A stretch of 64,000 nt of DNA from Nematostella vectensis (GCF_932526225.1 NC_064041.1:8120313-8184312), one strand, 5' to 3'. Shown: positions 28,376 through 38,785, numbered from the stretch's first letter. Notes: a model not told the origin generated them from the sequence alone. A program made the numbers and translations.

Positions 28376-28539
28376 ATGTTTATTTTGTTTTTGGCTGGAA
28401 AACATCAAATGCAAATGTCAGTACCTATATTTTCTATTAAACTCCTGTGTTGTGTACTTAAATCGGTAAACTGCAAATTAAAAGCATAGCTTTAACACAA
28501 GAAACAAAACCGATTTTCCTTCCAAAGGCTTCAATGGTC

Positions 28540-28611
28540 AGCAGAGTGGCGCAGTGGAAGCATGCTGGGCCCATAACACAGAGGTCCGAGGATCGAAACC
28601 TTGCTCTGCTA
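28540..28611 (+). tRNA. tRNA-iMet-CAT: Initiator tRNA-Met (CAT), A24/A40
   Basis: Repeat 34. Lineage of 3204; T7. Confidence 0.85.
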
Positions 28612-28864
28612 GAGGTGCGTCATTTTTTTGGCGCTGATATCAAGAAGATAAACAAACATTAGCAATTGTATTCGAGCCAAAAAAGATTGTGTTTGTACAA
28701 AATTTCAAAACTACACGCGCAAAATTATAGACTCTCTTGCAAGCTAAAAACTTTGTTTGATTGTTTTCAATGTGTCTTGATGATTTTGCGTTTGTATTTA
28801 AATATCCTGGAAAGCAGTTCAGAATCAGCCATATGCAGCTTCATGTGGTTTAGTTCTGATTACT

Positions 28865-28937
28865 GGGGGATTAGCTCAAATGGTAGAGCGCCCGCTTAGC
28901 ATGCGGGAGGTACCGGGATCGATACCCGGATTCTCCA
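28865..28937 (+). tRNA. tRNA-Ala-AGC: tRNA-Ala (AGC)
   Basis: Repeat 35. Reference bases; T6. Confidence 0.96.
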
Positions 28938-29135
28938 GATTTTTTCGCTTGGTAAAGAGAAATCCATTTTTTAGGCAATTTCGACTAAGTTAGAGTGCAA
29001 ATAATGCCTATCGGAATAATAAAAAGCGTTTTAGAATTTGATTTTCAACCACCTCAGAAGACAGGTCTTATCAATCAAATCGACACGAATTTATTTTGTA
29101 CTGTATCTGGAAATATTTTGCTGCTAAACAGGAAG

Positions 29136-29206
29136 GCACTGGTGGTTCAGTGGTAGAATTCTCGCCTGCCACGCGGGAAGCCCGGGTTCGATTCCCGGCC
29201 AGTGCA
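29136..29206 (+). tRNA. tRNA-Gly-GCC: tRNA-Gly (GCC)
   Basis: Repeat 35. Reference A45 form. Confidence 0.96.
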
Positions 29207-29379
29207 ATGTTTATTTTGTTTTTGGCTGGAAAACATCAAATGCAAATGTCAGTACCTATATTTTCTATTAAACTCCTGTGTTGTGTACTTAAATCGGTAA
29301 ACTGCAAATTAAAAGCATAGCTTTAACACAAAAAACAAAACCGATTTTCCTTCCAAAGGCTTCAATGGTCAGCAGAGTG

Positions 29380-29450
29380 GCGCTGGTGGTTCAGTGGTGA
29401 AATTCTCGCCTGCCACGCGGGAGGCCCGGGTTCGATTCCCGGCCAGTGCA
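29380..29450 (+). tRNA. Fusion-derived tRNA-Gly (GCC) with G3:U70, G21/A22
   Basis: Copy 3 of 6; iMet remnant 29371-29383. Same D-arm swap as 25803, of which it is a block copy. Confidence 0.75.
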
Positions 29451-29614
29451 ATGTTTATTTTGTTTTTGGCTGGAAAACATCAAATGCAAATGTCAGTACC
29501 TATATTTTCTATTAAACTCCTGTGTTGTGTACTTAAATCGTTAAACTGCAAATTAAAATCATAGCTTTAACACAAGAAACAAAACCGAATTTCCTCCCCA
29601 AGGCTTTAATCGTT

Positions 29615-29686
29615 AGCAGAGTGGCGCAGTGGAAGCGTGCTGGGCCCATAACCCAGAGGTCCGAGGATCGAAACCTTGCTCTGCTA
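29615..29686 (+). tRNA. tRNA-iMet-CAT: Initiator tRNA-Met (CAT)
   Basis: Repeat 35. Reference bases; C-interrupted T4. Confidence 0.96.
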
Positions 29687-29941
29687 GAGGTGCGTCATTC
29701 TTTTGGCTCTGATATCAAGAAGATTTACAAACATTAGCAATTGTATTCGAGCCAAAAAAGATTGTGTTTGTACAAAATTTCAAAACTACTCGCGCAAAAT
29801 TATAGAGACTCTCTTGCAAGCTAAAAACTTTGTTTGATTGTTTTCAATGTGTCTTTATGATTTTGCGTTTGTATTTAAATATCCTGGAAAGCAGTTCAGA
29901 ATCAGCCATATGCAGCTTCATGTGGTTTAGTTCTGATTACT

Positions 29942-30014
29942 GGGGGATTAGCTCAAATGGTAGAGCGCCCGCTTAGCATGCGGGAGGTACCGGGATCGAT
30001 ACCCGGATTCTCCA
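29942..30014 (+). tRNA. tRNA-Ala-AGC: tRNA-Ala (AGC)
   Basis: Repeat 36. Reference bases; T7. Confidence 0.96.
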
Positions 30015-30212
30015 GATTTTTTTGCTTGGTAAAGAGAAATCCATTTTTTAGGCAATTTCGACTAAGTTAGAGTGCAAATAATGCCTATTGGAATAATAAA
30101 AAGCGTTTTAGAATTTGATTTTCAACAACCTCAGAAGACAGGTCTTATCAATCAAATCGACACGAATTTATTTTGTACTGTATCTGGAAATATTCTGCTG
30201 CTAAACAGGAAT

Positions 30213-30283
30213 GCACTGGTGGTTCAGTGGTAGAATTCTCGCCTGCCACGCGGGAAGCCCGGGTTCGATTCCCGGCCAGTGCA
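30213..30283 (+). tRNA. tRNA-Gly-GCC: tRNA-Gly (GCC)
   Basis: Repeat 36. Reference A45 form; T at -1 as in 26636. Confidence 0.96.
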
Positions 30284-30447
30284 ATGTTTATTTTGTTTTT
30301 GGCTGGAAAACATCAAATGCAAATGTCAGTACCTATATTTTCTATGAAACTCCTGTGTTGTGTACTTAAATCGGTAAACTGCAAATTAAAATCATAGCTT
30401 TAGCACAAGAAACAAAACCGAATTTCCTCCCCAAGGCTTCAATCATT

Positions 30448-30519
30448 AGCAGAGTGGCGCAGTGGAAGCGTGCTGGGCCCATAACCCAGAGGTCCGAGGA
30501 TCGAAACCTTGCTCTGCTA
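30448..30519 (+). tRNA. tRNA-iMet-CAT: Initiator tRNA-Met (CAT)
   Basis: Repeat 36. Reference bases; T5. Confidence 0.96.
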
Positions 30520-30775
30520 GAGGTGCGTCTTTTTGTTGTCGAAGATATCAAGAAGAGAAACAAAACATTAGCAATTGTATTCGAGCCAATAAAGATTGTG
30601 TTTGTACAAAATTTCAAAACTACTCGCGCAAAATTATAGAGACTCTCTTGCAAGCTAAAAACTTTGTTTGATTGTTTTCAATGTGTCTTTATGATTTTGC
30701 GTTTGTATTTAAATATCCTGGAAAGCAGTTCAGAATCAGCCATATGCAGCTTCATGTGGTTTAGTTCTGATTACT

Positions 30776-30848
30776 GGGGGATTAGCTCAAATGGTAGAGC
30801 GCCCGCTTAGCATGCGGGAGGTACCGGGATCGATACCCGGATTCTCCA
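30776..30848 (+). tRNA. tRNA-Ala-AGC: tRNA-Ala (AGC)
   Basis: Repeat 37. Reference bases; T6. Confidence 0.96.
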
Positions 30849-31045
30849 GATTTTTTCGCTTGGTAAAGAGAAATCCATTTTTTAGGCAATTTCGACTAAG
30901 TTAGAGTGCAAATAATGCCTATTGGAATAATAAAAGTGTTTTAGAATTTGATTTTCAACCACCTCAGAAGACAGGTCTTATCAATCAAATCGACGCGAAT
31001 TTATTTTGTACTGTATCTGGAAATATTTTGCTGCTAAACAGGAAG

Positions 31046-31116
31046 GCACTGGTGGTTCAGTGGTAGAATTCTCGCCTGCCACGCGGGAAGCCCGGGTTCG
31101 ATTCCCGGCCAGTGCA
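31046..31116 (+). tRNA. tRNA-Gly-GCC: tRNA-Gly (GCC)
   Basis: Repeat 37. Reference A45 form; T5 as in 27470. Confidence 0.96.
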
Positions 31117-31281
31117 ATGTTTATTTTTGTTTTTGGCTGGAAAACATCAAATGCAAATGTCAGTACCTATATTTTCTATGAAACTCCTGTGTTGTGTACT
31201 TAAATCGGTAAACTGCAAATTAAAATCATAGCTTTAACACAAGAAACAAAACCGAATTTCCTCCCCAAGGCTTCAATCGTT

Positions 31282-31353
31282 AGCAGAGTGGCGCAGTGGA
31301 AGCGTGCTGGGCCCATAACCCAGAGGTCCGAGGATCGAAACCTTGCTCTGCTA
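31282..31353 (+). tRNA. tRNA-iMet-CAT: Initiator tRNA-Met (CAT)
   Basis: Repeat 37. Reference bases; T4. Confidence 0.96.
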
Positions 31354-31609
31354 GAGGTGCGTCATTTTGTTGTCGAAGATATCAAGAAGAGAAACAAAAC
31401 ATTAGCAATTGTATTCGAGCCAATAAAGATTGTGTTTGTACAAAATTTCAAAACTACTCGCGCAAAATTATAGAGACTCTCTTGCAAGCTAAAAACTTTG
31501 TTTGATTGTTTTCAATGTGTCTTTATGATTTTGCGTTTGTATTTAAATATCCTGGAAAGCAGTTCAGAATCAGCCATATGCAGCTTCATGTGGTTTAGTT
31601 CTGATTACT

Positions 31610-31682
31610 GGGGGATTAGCTCAAATGGTAGAGCGCCCGCTTAGCATGCGGGAGGTACCGGGATCGATACCCGGATTCTCCA
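31610..31682 (+). tRNA. tRNA-Ala-AGC: tRNA-Ala (AGC)
   Basis: Repeat 38. Reference bases; T7. Confidence 0.96.
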
Positions 31683-31880
31683 GATTTTTTTGCTTGGTAA
31701 AGAGAAATCCATTTTTTAGGCAATTTCGACTAAGTTAGAGTGCAAATAATGCCTATTGGAATAATAAAAAGTGTTTTAGAATTTGATTTTCAACCACCTC
31801 AGAAGACAGGTCTTATCAATCAAATCGACGCGAATTTATTTTGTACTGTATCTGGAAATATTTTGCTGCTAAACAGTAAG

Positions 31881-31951
31881 GCACTGGTGGTTCAGTGGTA
31901 GAATTCTCGCCTGCCACGCGTGAAGCCCGGGTTCGATTCCCGGCCAGTGCA
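31881..31951 (+). tRNA. tRNA-Gly-GCC: tRNA-Gly (GCC), T42
   Basis: Repeat 38. A45 form; T28:T42 mismatch, T stem intact. Confidence 0.9.
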
Positions 31952-32124
31952 ATGTTTATTTTGTTTTTGGCTGGAAAACATCAAATGCAAATGTCAGTAC
32001 CTATATTTTCTATTAAACTCCTGTGTTGTGTACTTAAATCGGTAAACTGCAAATTAAAATCATAGCTTTAACACAAGAAACAAAACCGAATTTCCTTCCA
32101 AAGGCTTCAATGGTCAGCAGAGTG

Positions 32125-32195
32125 GCGCTGGTGGTTCAGTGGTAGAATTCTCGCCTGCCACGCGGGAGGCCCGGGTTCGATTCCCGGCCAGTGCA
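32125..32195 (+). tRNA. Fusion-derived tRNA-Gly (GCC) with G3:U70, otherwise intact
   Basis: Copy 4 of 6; iMet remnant 32116-32128. Apart from G3 every base matches the G45 Gly form, with good A and B boxes. G3:U70 plus A73 is the alanine signature, so the tRNA could in principle be charged with alanine while reading glycine codons. Confidence 0.85.
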
Positions 32196-32359
32196 ATGTT
32201 TATTTTGTTTTTGGCTGGAAAACATCAAATGCAAATGTCAGTACCTATATTTTCTATGAAACTCCTGTGTTGTGTACTTAAATCGGTAAACTGCAAATTA
32301 AAATCATAGCTTTAACACAAGAAACAAAACCGAATTTCCTCCCCAAGGCTTCAATCGTT

Positions 32360-32431
32360 AGCAGAGTGGCGCAGTGGAAGTGTGCTGGGCCCATAACCCA
32401 GAGGTCCGAGGATCGAAACCTTGCTCTGCTA
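32360..32431 (+). tRNA. tRNA-iMet-CAT: Initiator tRNA-Met (CAT), T23
   Basis: Repeat 38. T23 makes a G12:U23 wobble; C-interrupted T4. Confidence 0.93.
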
Positions 32432-32686
32432 GAGGTGCGTCATTCTTTTGGCTCTGATATCAAGAAGATTTACAAACATTAGCAATTGTATTCGAGCCAA
32501 AAAAGATTGTGTTTGTACCAAATTTCAAAACTACTCGCGCAAAATTATAGAGACTCTCTTGCAAGCTAAAAACTTTGTTTGATTGTTTTCAATGTGTCTT
32601 TATGATTTTGCGTTTGTATTTAAATATCCTGGAAAGCAGTTCAGAATCAGCCATATGCAGCTTCATGTGGTTTAGTTCTGATTACT

Positions 32687-32759
32687 GGGGGATTAGCTCA
32701 AATGGTAGAGCGCCCGCTTAGCATTTGGGAGGTACCGGGATCGATACCCGGATTCTCCA
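32687..32759 (+). tRNA. tRNA-Ala-AGC: tRNA-Ala (AGC), T39/T40
   Basis: Repeat 39. T39 breaks C31:G39 next to the loop and T40 leaves a G30:U40 wobble; anticodon unchanged. T7. Confidence 0.85.
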
Positions 32760-32957
32760 GATTTTTTTGCTTGGTAAAGAGAAATCCATTTTTTAGGCAA
32801 TTTCGACTAAGTTAGAGTGCAAATAATGCCTATTGGAATAATAAAAAGTGTTTTAGAATTTGATTTTCAACCACCTCAGAAGACATGTCTTATCAATCAA
32901 ATCGACGCGAATTTATTTTGTACTGTATCTGGAAATATTCTGCTGCTAAACAGGAAG

Positions 32958-33028
32958 GCACTGGTGGTTCAGTGGTAGAATTCTCGCCTGCCACGCGGGA
33001 GGCCCGGGTTCGATTCCCAGCCAGTGCA
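32958..33028 (+). tRNA. tRNA-Gly-GCC: tRNA-Gly (GCC), G45, A64
   Basis: Repeat 39. Same form as 2969. Confidence 0.9.
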
Positions 33029-33192
33029 ATGTTTATTTTGTTTTTGGCTGGAAAACATCAAATGCAAATGTCAGTACCTATATTTTCTATTAAACTCCTG
33101 TGTTGTGTACTTAAATCGGTAAACTGCAAATTAAAAGCATAGCTTTAACACAAGAAACAAAACCGATTTTCCTTCCAAAGGCTTCAATGGTC

Positions 33193-33264
33193 AGCAGAGT
33201 GGCGCAGTGGAAGCATGCTGGGCCCATAACACAGAGGTCCGAGGATCGAAACCTTGCTCTGCTA
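33193..33264 (+). tRNA. tRNA-iMet-CAT: Initiator tRNA-Met (CAT), A24/A40
   Basis: Repeat 39. Lineage of 3204; T7. Confidence 0.85.
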
Positions 33265-33517
33265 GAGGTGCGTCATTTTTTTGGCGCTGATATCAAGAAG
33301 ATAAACAAACATTAGCAATTGTATTCGAGCCAAAAAAGATTGTGTTTGTACAAAATTTCAAAACTACTCGCGCAAAATTATAGACTCTCTTGCAAGCTAA
33401 AAACTTTGTTTGATTGTTTTCAATGTGTCTTTATGATTTTGCGTTTGTATTTAAATATCCTGGAAAGCAGTTCAGAATCAGCCATATGCAGCTTCATGTG
33501 GTTTAGTTCTGATTACT

Positions 33518-33590
33518 GGGGGATTAGCTCAAATGGTAGAGCGCCCGCTTAGCATGCGGGAGGTACCGGGATCGATACCCGGATTCTCCA
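33518..33590 (+). tRNA. tRNA-Ala-AGC: tRNA-Ala (AGC)
   Basis: Repeat 40. Reference bases; T6. Confidence 0.96.
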
Positions 33591-33788
33591 GATTTTTTCG
33601 CTTGGTAAAGAGAAATCCATTTTTTAGTCAATTTCGACTAAGTTAGAGTGCAAATAATGCCTATTGGAATAATAAAAAGCGTTTTAGAATTTGATTTTCA
33701 ACCACCTCAGAAGACAGGTCTTATCAATCAAATCGACACGAATTTATTTTGTACTGTATCTGGAAATATTTTGCTGCTAAACAGGAAG

Positions 33789-33859
33789 GCACTGGTCGTT
33801 CAGTGGTAGAATTCTCGCCTGCCACGCGGGAAGCCCGGGTTCGATTCCCGGCCAGTGCA
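33789..33859 (+). tRNA. tRNA-Gly-GCC: tRNA-Gly (GCC), C9
   Basis: Repeat 40. A45 form with C9. Confidence 0.92.
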
Positions 33860-34023
33860 ATGTTTATTTTGTTTTTGGCTGGAAAACATCAAATGCAAAT
33901 GTCAGTACCTATATTTTCTATTAAACTCCTGTGTTGTGTACTTAAATCGGTAAACTGCAAATTAAAAGCATAGCTTTAACACAAGAAACAAAACCGATTT
34001 TCCTTCCAAAGGCTTCAATGGTC

Positions 34024-34095
34024 AGCAGAGTGGCGCAGTGGAAGCGTGCTGGGCCCATAACCCAGAGGTCCGAGGATCGAAACCTTGCTCTGCTA
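34024..34095 (+). tRNA. tRNA-iMet-CAT: Initiator tRNA-Met (CAT)
   Basis: Repeat 40. Reference bases; T7. Confidence 0.96.
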
Positions 34096-34348
34096 GAGGT
34101 GCGTCATTTTTTTGGCGCTGATATCAAGAAGATAAACAAACATTAGCAATTGTATTCAAGCCAAAAAAGATTGTGTTTGTACAAAATTTCAAAACTACTC
34201 GCGCAAAATTTTAGACTCTCTTGCAAGCTAAAAACTTTGTTTGATTGTTTTCAATGTGTCTTTATGATTTTGCGTTTGTATTTAAATATCCTGGAAAGCA
34301 GTTCAGAATCAGCCATATGCAGCTTCATGTGGTTTAGTTCTGATTACT

Positions 34349-34421
34349 GGGGGATTAGCTCAAATGGTAGAGCGCCCGCTTAGCATGCGGGAGGTACCGG
34401 GATCGATAATCGGATTCTCCA
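34349..34421 (+). tRNA. tRNA-Ala-AGC: tRNA-Ala (AGC), A61/T62
   Basis: Repeat 41. A61 and T62 break the end of the T stem and the B box; likely poorly transcribed. T6. Confidence 0.75.
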
Positions 34422-34619
34422 GATTTTTTCGCTTGGTAAAGAGAAATCCATTTTTTAGGCAATTTCGACTAAGTTAGAGTGCAAATAATGCCTATTGGAA
34501 TAATAAAAAGCGTTTTAGAATTTGATTTTCAACCACCTCAGAAGACAGGTCTTATCAATCAAATCGACACGAATTTATTTTGTACTGTATCTGGAAATAT
34601 TCTGCTGCTAAACAGGAAG

Positions 34620-34690
34620 GCACTGGTGGTTCAGTGGTAGAATTCTCGCCTGCCACGCGGGAAGCCCGGGTTCGATTCCCGGCCAGTGCA
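34620..34690 (+). tRNA. tRNA-Gly-GCC: tRNA-Gly (GCC)
   Basis: Repeat 41. Reference A45 form. Confidence 0.96.
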
Positions 34691-34854
34691 ATGTTTATTT
34701 TATTTTTGGCTGGAAAACATCAAATGCAAATGTCAGTACCTATATTTTCTATTAAACTCCTGTGTTGTGTACTTAAATCGGTAAACTGCAAATTAAAAGC
34801 ATAGCTTTAACACAAGAAACAAAACCGATTTTCCTTCCAAAGGCTTCAATGGTT

Positions 34855-34926
34855 AGCAGAGTGGCGCAGTGGAAGCGTGCTGGGCCCATAACCCAGAGGT
34901 CCGAGGATCGAAACCTTGCTCTGCTA
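34855..34926 (+). tRNA. tRNA-iMet-CAT: Initiator tRNA-Met (CAT)
   Basis: Repeat 41. Reference bases; T7. Confidence 0.96.
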
Positions 34927-35180
34927 GAGGTGCGTCATTTTTTTGGCGCTGATATCAAGAAGATAAACAAACATTAGCAATTGTATTCGAGCCAATAAAG
35001 ATTGTGTTTGTACAAAATTTCAAAACTACTCGCGCAAAATTATAGAGACTCTCTTGCAAGCTAAAAACTTTGTTTGATTGTTTTCAATGTGTCTTTATGA
35101 TTTTGCGTTTGTATTTAAAAATCCTGGAAAACAGTTCCGAACAGCCATATGCAGCTTCATGTGGTTTAGTTCTGATTACT

Positions 35181-35253
35181 GGGGGATTAGCTCAAATGGT
35201 AGAGCGCCCGCTAAGCATGCGGGAGGTACCGGGATCGATTCCCGGATTCTCCA
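35181..35253 (+). tRNA. tRNA-Ala-AGC: tRNA-Ala (AGC), A33/T60
   Basis: Repeat 42. The loop reads TAAGCAT, so the near-universal U33 that forms the U-turn is A. T60 in the T loop is harmless. Stems intact; T6. Confidence 0.85.
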
Positions 35254-35451
35254 GATTTTTTCGCTTCGTAAAGAGAAATCCATTTTTTAGGCAATTTTGA
35301 CTAAGTTAGAGTGCAAATAATGCCTATTGGAATAAAAAAAAGCGTTTTAGAATTTGATTTTCAACCACCTCAGAAGACAGGTCTTATCAATCAAATCGAC
35401 ACGAATTTATTTTGTACTGTATCTGGAAATATTCTGCTGCTAAACAGGAAG

Positions 35452-35522
35452 GCACTGGTGGTTCAGTGGTAGAATTCTCGCCTGCCACGCGGGAGGCCCG
35501 GGTTCGATTTCCAGCCAGTGCA
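35452..35522 (+). tRNA. tRNA-Gly-GCC: tRNA-Gly (GCC), G45, T61/A64
   Basis: Repeat 42. Same form as 10310. Confidence 0.85.
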
Positions 35523-35686
35523 ATGTTTATTTTGTTTTTGGCTGGAAAACATCAAATGCAAATGTCAGTACCTATATTTTCTATTAAACTCCTGTGTTGT
35601 GTACTTAAATCGGTAAACTGCAAATTAAAATCATAGCTTTAACACAAGAAACAAAACCGAATTTCCTCCCCAAGGCTTCAATCGTT

Positions 35687-35758
35687 AGCATAGTGGCGCA
35701 GTGGAAGCGTGCTGGGCCCATAACCCAGAGGTCCGAGGATCGAAACCTTGCTCTGTAA
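35687..35758 (+). tRNA. Initiator tRNA-Met (CAT), broken acceptor stem
   Basis: Repeat 42. T5, T71 and A72: pair 1:72 becomes A:A, so the initiator A1:U72 is lost, 5:68 is T:C and 2:71 a wobble. Probably not functional as an initiator. T7. Confidence 0.7.
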
Positions 35759-36013
35759 GAGGTGCGTCATTTTTTTGTCGCTGATATCAAGAAGAGAAAC
35801 AAAACATTAGCAATTGTATTCGAGCCAATAAAGATTGTGTTTGTACAAAATTTCAAAACTACTCGCGCAAAATTATAGAGACTCTCTTGCAAGCTAAAAA
35901 CTTTGTTTGATTGTTTTCAATGTGTCTTTATGATTTTGCGTTTGTATTTAAAAATCCTGGAAAACAGTTCAGAACAGCCATATGCAGCTTCATGTGGTTT
36001 AGTTCTGATAACT

Positions 36014-36086
36014 GGGGGATTAGCTCAAATGGTAGAGCGCCCGCTAAGCATGCGGGAGGTACCGGGATCGATTCCCGGATTCTCCA
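36014..36086 (+). tRNA. tRNA-Ala-AGC: tRNA-Ala (AGC), A33/T60
   Basis: Repeat 43. Twin of 35181; T6. Confidence 0.85.
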
Positions 36087-36284
36087 GATTTTTTCGCTTC
36101 GTAAAGAGAAATCCATTTTTTAGGCAATTTTGACTAAGTTAGAGTGCAAATAATGCCTATTGGAATAAAAAAAAGCGTTTTAGAATTTGATTTTCAACCA
36201 CCTCAGAAGACAGGTCTTATCAATCAAATCGACACGAATTTATTTTGTACTGTATCTGGAAATATTCTGCTGCTAAACAGGAAG

Positions 36285-36355
36285 GCACTGGTGGTTCAGT
36301 GGTAGAATTCTCGCCTGCCACGCGGGAGGCCCGGGTTCGATTTCCAGCCAGTGCA
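36285..36355 (+). tRNA. tRNA-Gly-GCC: tRNA-Gly (GCC), G45, T61/A64
   Basis: Repeat 43. Twin of 35452. Confidence 0.85.
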
Positions 36356-36519
36356 ATGTTTATTTTGTTTTTGGCTGGAAAACATCAAATGCAAATGTCA
36401 GTACCTATATTTTCTATTAAACTCCTGTGTTGTGTACTTAAATCGGTAAACTGCAAATTAAAATCATAGCTTTAACACAAGAAACAAAACCGAATTTCCT
36501 CCCCAAGGCTTCAATCGTT

Positions 36520-36591
36520 AGCATAGTGGCGCAGTGGAAGCGTGCTGGGCCCATAACCCAGAGGTCCGAGGATCGAAACCTTGCTCTGTAA
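36520..36591 (+). tRNA. Initiator tRNA-Met (CAT), broken acceptor stem
   Basis: Repeat 43. Twin of 35687. Confidence 0.7.
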
Positions 36592-36846
36592 GAGGTGCGT
36601 CATTTTTTTGTCGCTGATATCAAGAAGAGAAACAAAACATTAGCAATTGTATTCGAGCCAATAAAGATTGTGTTTGTACAAAATTTCAAAACTACTCGCG
36701 CAAAATTATAGAGACTCTCTTGCAAGCTAAAAATTTGTTTGATTGTTTTCAATGTGTCTTTATGATTTTGCGTTTGTATTTAAATATCCTGGAAAGCAGT
36801 TCAGAATCAGCCATATGCAGCTTCATGTGGTTTAGTTCTGATTACT

Positions 36847-36919
36847 GGGGGATTAGCTCAAATGGTAGAGCGCCCGCTTAGCATGCGGTAGGTACCGGGA
36901 TCGATACCCGGATTCTCCA
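36847..36919 (+). tRNA. tRNA-Ala-AGC: tRNA-Ala (AGC), T43
   Basis: Repeat 44. T43 opens the top pair of the anticodon stem; T6. Confidence 0.92.
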
Positions 36920-37117
36920 GATTTTTTCGCTTGGTAAAGAGAAATCCATTTTTTAGGCAATTTCGACTAAGTTAGAGTGCAAATAATGCCTATTGGAATA
37001 ATAAAAAGCGTTTTAGAATTTGATTTTCAACCACCTCAGAAGACAGGTCTTATCAATCAAATCGACACGAATTTATTTTGTACTGTATCTGGAAATATTC
37101 TGCTGCTAAACAGGAAG

Positions 37118-37188
37118 GCACTGGTGGTTCAGTGGTAGAATTCTCGCCTGCCACGCGGGAGGCCCGGGTTCGATTCCCGGCCAGTGCA
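37118..37188 (+). tRNA. tRNA-Gly-GCC: tRNA-Gly (GCC), G45
   Basis: Repeat 44. Clean G45 form. Confidence 0.96.
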
Positions 37189-37352
37189 ATGTTTATTTTG
37201 TTTTTGGCTGGAAAACATCAAATGCAAATGTCAGTACCTATATTTTCTATGAAACTCCTGTGTTGTGTACTTAAATCGGTAAACTGCAAATTAAAATCAT
37301 AGCTTTAGCACAAGAAACAAAACCGAATTTCCTCCCCAAGGCTTCAATCATT

Positions 37353-37424
37353 AGCAGAGTGGCGCAGTGGAAGCGTGCTGGGCCCATAACCCAGAGGTCC
37401 GAGGATCGAAACCTTGCTCTGCTA
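37353..37424 (+). tRNA. tRNA-iMet-CAT: Initiator tRNA-Met (CAT), no near terminator
   Basis: Repeat 44. Reference bases, but the T run is only T3 (CAATTTG); the next T4 is at 37580-37583, about 156 bases on. Confidence 0.94.
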
Positions 37425-37680
37425 GAGGTGCGTCAATTTGTTGTCGAAGATATCAAGAAGAGAAACAAAACATTAGCAATTGTATTCGAGCCAATAAAGA
37501 TTGTGTTTGTACAAAATTTCAAAACTACTCGCGCAAAATTATAGAGACTCTCTTGCAAGCTAAAAACTTTGTTTGATTGTTTTCAATGTGTCTTTATGAT
37601 TTTGCGTTTGTATTTAAATATCCTGGAAAGCAGTTCAGAATCAGCCATATGCAGCTTCATGTGGTTTAGTTCTGATTACT

Positions 37681-37753
37681 GGGGGATTAGCTCAAATGGT
37701 AGAGCGCCCGCTTAGCATGCGGGAGGTACCGGGATCGATACCCGGATTCTCCA
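37681..37753 (+). tRNA. tRNA-Ala-AGC: tRNA-Ala (AGC)
   Basis: Repeat 45. Reference bases; T7. Confidence 0.96.
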
Positions 37754-37951
37754 GATTTTTTTGCTTGGTAAAGAGAAATCCATTTTTTAGGCAATTTCGA
37801 CTAAGTTAGAGTGCAAATAATGCCTATTGGAATAATAAAAAGTGTTTTAGAATTTGATTTTCAACCACCTCAGAAGACAGGTCTTATCAATCAAATCGAC
37901 GCGAATTTATTTTGTACTGTATCTGGAAATATTTTGCTGCTAAACAGGAAG

Positions 37952-38022
37952 GCACTGGTGGTTCAGTGGTAGAATTCTCGCCTGCCACGCGTGAAGCCCG
38001 GGTTCGATTCCCGGCCAGTGCA
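37952..38022 (+). tRNA. tRNA-Gly-GCC: tRNA-Gly (GCC), T42
   Basis: Repeat 45. A45 form with T42. Confidence 0.9.
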
Positions 38023-38186
38023 ATGTTTATTTTGTTTTTGGCTGGAACACATCAAATGCAAATGTCAGTACCTATATTTTCTATGAAACTCCTGTGTTGT
38101 GTACTTAAATCGGTAAACTGCAAATTAAAATCATAGCTTTAGCACAAGAAACAAAACCGAATTTCCTCCCCAAGGCTTCAATCATT

Positions 38187-38258
38187 AGCAGAGTGGCGCA
38201 GTGGAAGCGTGCTGGGCCCATAACCCAGAGGTCCGAGGATCGAAACCTTGCTCTGCTA
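38187..38258 (+). tRNA. tRNA-iMet-CAT: Initiator tRNA-Met (CAT), no near terminator
   Basis: Repeat 45. Reference bases with the same T3 tail as 37353. Confidence 0.94.
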
Positions 38259-38514
38259 GAGGTGCGTCAATTTGTTGTCGAAGATATCAAGAAGAGAAAC
38301 AAAACATTAGCAATTGTATTCGAGCCAATAAAGATTGTGTTTGTACAAAATTTCAAAACTACTCGCGCAAAATTATAGAGACTCTCTTGCAAGCTAAAAA
38401 CTTTGTTTGATTGTTTTCAATGTGTCTTTATGATTTTGCGTTTGTATTTAAATATCCTGGAAAGCAGTTCAGAATCAGCCATATGCAGCTTCATGTGGTT
38501 TAGTTCTGATTACT

Positions 38515-38587
38515 GGGGGATTAGCTCAAATGGTAGAGCGCCCGCTTAGCATGCGGGAGGTACCGGGATCGATACCCGGATTCTCCA
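38515..38587 (+). tRNA. tRNA-Ala-AGC: tRNA-Ala (AGC)
   Basis: Repeat 46. Reference bases; T7. Confidence 0.96.
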
Positions 38588-38785
38588 GATTTTTTTGCTT
38601 GGTAAAGAGAAATCCATTTTTTAGGCAATTTCGACTAAGTTAGAGTGCAAATAATGCCTATTGGAATAATAAAAAGTGTTTTAGAATTTGATTTTCAACC
38701 ACCTCAGAAGACAGGTCTTATCAATCAAATCGACGCGAATTTATTTTGTACTGTATCTGGAAATATTTTGCTGCTAAACAGGAAG

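Larger units (their letters stand above)
35181..36846 (+). repeat. Two adjacent twin units
   Basis: Units at 35181 and 36014 share an Ala with A33/T60, a Gly with T61/A64, an iMet with a broken acceptor stem, and an eight-A run in the Ala-Gly spacer. The offset is 833 bp, so the second is a very recent copy of the first. Confidence 0.9.
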
